From positions 16,225,501 to 16,289,500 of the forward strand of contig NC_090700.1 in assembly GCF_040954835.1 (NCBI RefSeq): a stretch of 64,000 bases of DNA, in the 5' to 3' direction. Each line of letters begins with the position of its first letter. The first letter of the stretch is position 1. The translations under genes were made by a program, and so were the position numbers. A model generated the notes under the pieces. The model made no database searches. It was not told the DNA's origin and worked only from the letters and a program-made list of their open reading frames with translations. The stretch comes from Lepisosteus oculatus. Its lineage: Eukaryota; Chordata; Actinopteri; Semionotiformes; Lepisosteidae. Positions 61,773 through 64,000 of the stretch are shown here, one piece after another.

Positions 61773-64000
61773 CCTTATACAGTGCCTTCTTTCTGTGAAG
61801 GCAGACAGCTCATCTTGGAAACACTTATTAACTGGTCTGTGGGAAATTGTTACAGTTAATCAGCTCTCTACATGGAGAAGCTTGGTTATTTAGTCATATT
61901 TAATCCTTATCTTCAAAGTCCTTCCTAGATACAAATGAGTGTTGACAAAACCCAGAGCAACAGATATGTGCTGTATAGCCAGCTTTCTTACTATACATAC
62001 AGTATACAGTACATACAGTAAAGTGCACAAAATGTAAATTCAGTAATGTCACTCCCCTGTCTTATCATACAGTATGAGTCATCAAGTTGTCTGCCTCACC
62101 ACATCAGCCAGTGGTTCTGTTTTCTAAATCTGTTTGCTCAGCAGGCATCCAGCAACAGCCAAGTCAAACCTTAAAAGCCTGATAACATCTGAAGTCTAAC
62201 AGTGCTTATATACCAGCAAGGTTTCACTGCCTTGCACATAAAGGGACATAATTAATTCTGAAAGGAAACCAAATATTAGTTGTGCAAAGCCGATTTCTCT
62301 CCAGTGTTTGACCTGGTGCAGTGTTTCTACAGAAATTCCCTTTTACAATAAAATTCAGATACAGAGACTTCCAATTCTCATCATCTCTTCTCAACCTCCT
62401 TAATCTTTATCTCTGCAGATCTCCAAATCGACATGTTGTCTGAGGGTCTATGATTCTCACTCTTAACACCAATACACATTTTTGTTACAGGAAAATGTTT
62501 TGTACCTATTTGAGAAAAGGCTGAGTATATTTGGACAGTTAAGGAAAGTTTTCACTCGGTGATCTATATGGTATTTGTTTCCTAAAGACTATGAATTGAG
62601 ACAGCGATGTATATATATATACAGAGAGAGATTTTCCATCTTGTTCAAACTGTAAAAAGCAAAATGTTTACAACCGTCCAGTAGCTATCTGTTAAGATCT
62701 GTTATCATTTAAATGCAGAAATGCCTAAGTAAAATTTCCCTCTAGACAGCATTCTCTGACACATTATTTTGTTTTATTAGGATTATTCAATCTGTCACTT
62801 AAAACTAGTCATTGTACATGAATATAATTATTTACCAGGACCATTTATTATTATATAAAAAAATACCTGTATACAGCTCCTGTCACAAATAAAAATATAG
62901 ATCATACTCTTTGCAAACCATTCTATGAACAATATCGCTCAATAAATTTAAACGTTTGGTTAACATTCCTTATTTACTGCTATCTTTTGCAGGGAGAGTG
63001 TGAATCTAAGTATAAAACAACCTTTTTTATTATTAACTGCAAGTATACTGTACAAAACAGTATAATATGCAGAACTTTAGTCTGTGTTCTAAAAATAAAT
63101 GTATCCTCTTTATTATTTTGTACAAATCATTATAAAATCCATTGTTCACTACTTTTATATTTCTGGTCTAAAAGCTGGGTTGTAAATTATTAATTTTGTA
63201 CTTACTCATTTCTACTCACTTAAATAGGTACATAAAATATAAAAGATAACTCATTACTTGTTTATATAAACTGAAATGAATTTTATGAAACATGCCGATA
63301 ACCCTGACCTAACATGTTGGTTTGTATATTTGATCAATTTCACCAATTTTACGTATTTTACTTCTTTGTATTTTCATTTACAAAGTCCCAATGGCTAAAA
63401 TAATCCCCTGAGTAACCACTTTTATTCCTGTTTGTATATAGAGTTCAACTGAATTTTAAGAGTTGCAACACATCTAGATGCACTGAACACATTTATTGCA
63501 GCAGAGGAAGTTTCTTCCCATGTGTACTTGCCTTACATGAGCAGTGGAACAGTGGAAATATGGGAATGAATGACTATAATCTCGGGTGCAGAGGAGAGAG
63601 AAAGGTGATTGAAATCTAGTGACATGCTTCAAATGCTGCCAACAAAGCTGTCCAGAAACAAGCCAAAGGCTATTGCCACAGGTTAGACTAAAATATTTTG
63701 GAGATGAAGGTTGAAGTTAATGGAATACTTCTTGTCCCACTTTTCTTGTTAGGAATAGTTTCATAAAGTAAAATATGTCAGATAAAAATGGGATTGGGAG
63801 GAATGCAGGAAGTGTGTTTTTCTGGTCCACTTTTAAGACCAAAACACCTCCTTTACAATGAGCTTTTCCCAACTGTGTAAGTGTTGCCCTTCCTATTGAT
63901 TTTCATACCTGCACAGTATCAGGTTGAGAATCAAGTCCTCTGACTACAGTCTGGCAGGGTTCTTGAGATTTCTTTAAATTACCATTACTGTATATAAACC

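Larger units (their letters stand above)
58071..64000. other. Non-coding DNA upstream of TRIM3 coding start
   Basis: About 6 kb with no coding exon. It probably contains TRIM3 5' non-coding intron or upstream DNA. It holds a reverse SINE (59030-59290), a dispersed repeat copy (61690-61772), a short TA/GA run (62608-62632) and clusters of TACTGTA/TACAGTA (60944-60960, 61995-62022). The 140-codon open frame at 60593-61015 (-) has no family signature. Confidence 0.45.

Noticed and set aside
1..64000. CRISPR array, operon or phage-type system
   Set aside because: The sequence is intron-rich vertebrate DNA; no regular short spaced repeats or compact gene strings occur.

Overview
The window is vertebrate nuclear DNA, most likely from a ray-finned fish. 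Genes are split into short exons with GT-AG introns, non-coding DNA is AT-rich, and the interspersed elements are SINE/LINE/MITE-like families of the kind common in fish genomes. The species cannot be fixed from the sequence. There are no operons, CRISPR arrays or other bacterial features.

Three protein genes are supported. (1) 348-1554 (+) holds the last two coding exons of a transmembrane FRAS1/FREM-family basement-membrane protein (FREM2/FREM3-like); the rest lies upstream of the window. (2) 7429-37287 (+) is a complete complement component C4 gene. I could join 41 coding exons in one open frame of 1,712 codons plus stop. It has a signal peptide, beta chain, RPKR processing site, six-Cys C4a, thioester domain, an acidic tyrosine-rich stretch, an RRQRR alpha-gamma site and the C-terminal NTR/C345C domain. 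(3) 58020-45449 (-) is a complete TRIM3 gene, 11 coding exons and 747 codons: RING, B-box, coiled coil, filamin repeat and six NHL repeats. C4 and TRIM3 are convergent, with about 8.2 kb between their stop codons.

Region by region: 1-1.6 kb FREM tail; 1.6-7.4 kb 3'UTR/intergenic with one degraded SINE and an AAAT microsatellite; 7.4-37.5 kb C4, whose introns carry SINEs, a LINE fragment and two copies of a terminal-inverted-repeat element with a tRNA-like core; 37.5-45.4 kb no coding signal (probably includes TRIM3 3'UTR); 45.4-58.1 kb TRIM3; 58.1-64 kb non-coding, presumably TRIM3 5' intron or upstream DNA.

The three genes do not form one pathway: extracellular matrix adhesion, classical/lectin complement, and a ubiquitin ligase. 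The points most worth a second look are the non-MHC neighbourhood of C4, its altered thioester motif (GCAEQ instead of GCGEQ) with Asp at the isotype position, a GC-AG intron in C4, the tRNA-cored inverted-repeat element, and a very strong excess of TACTGTA/TACAGTA across non-coding DNA.
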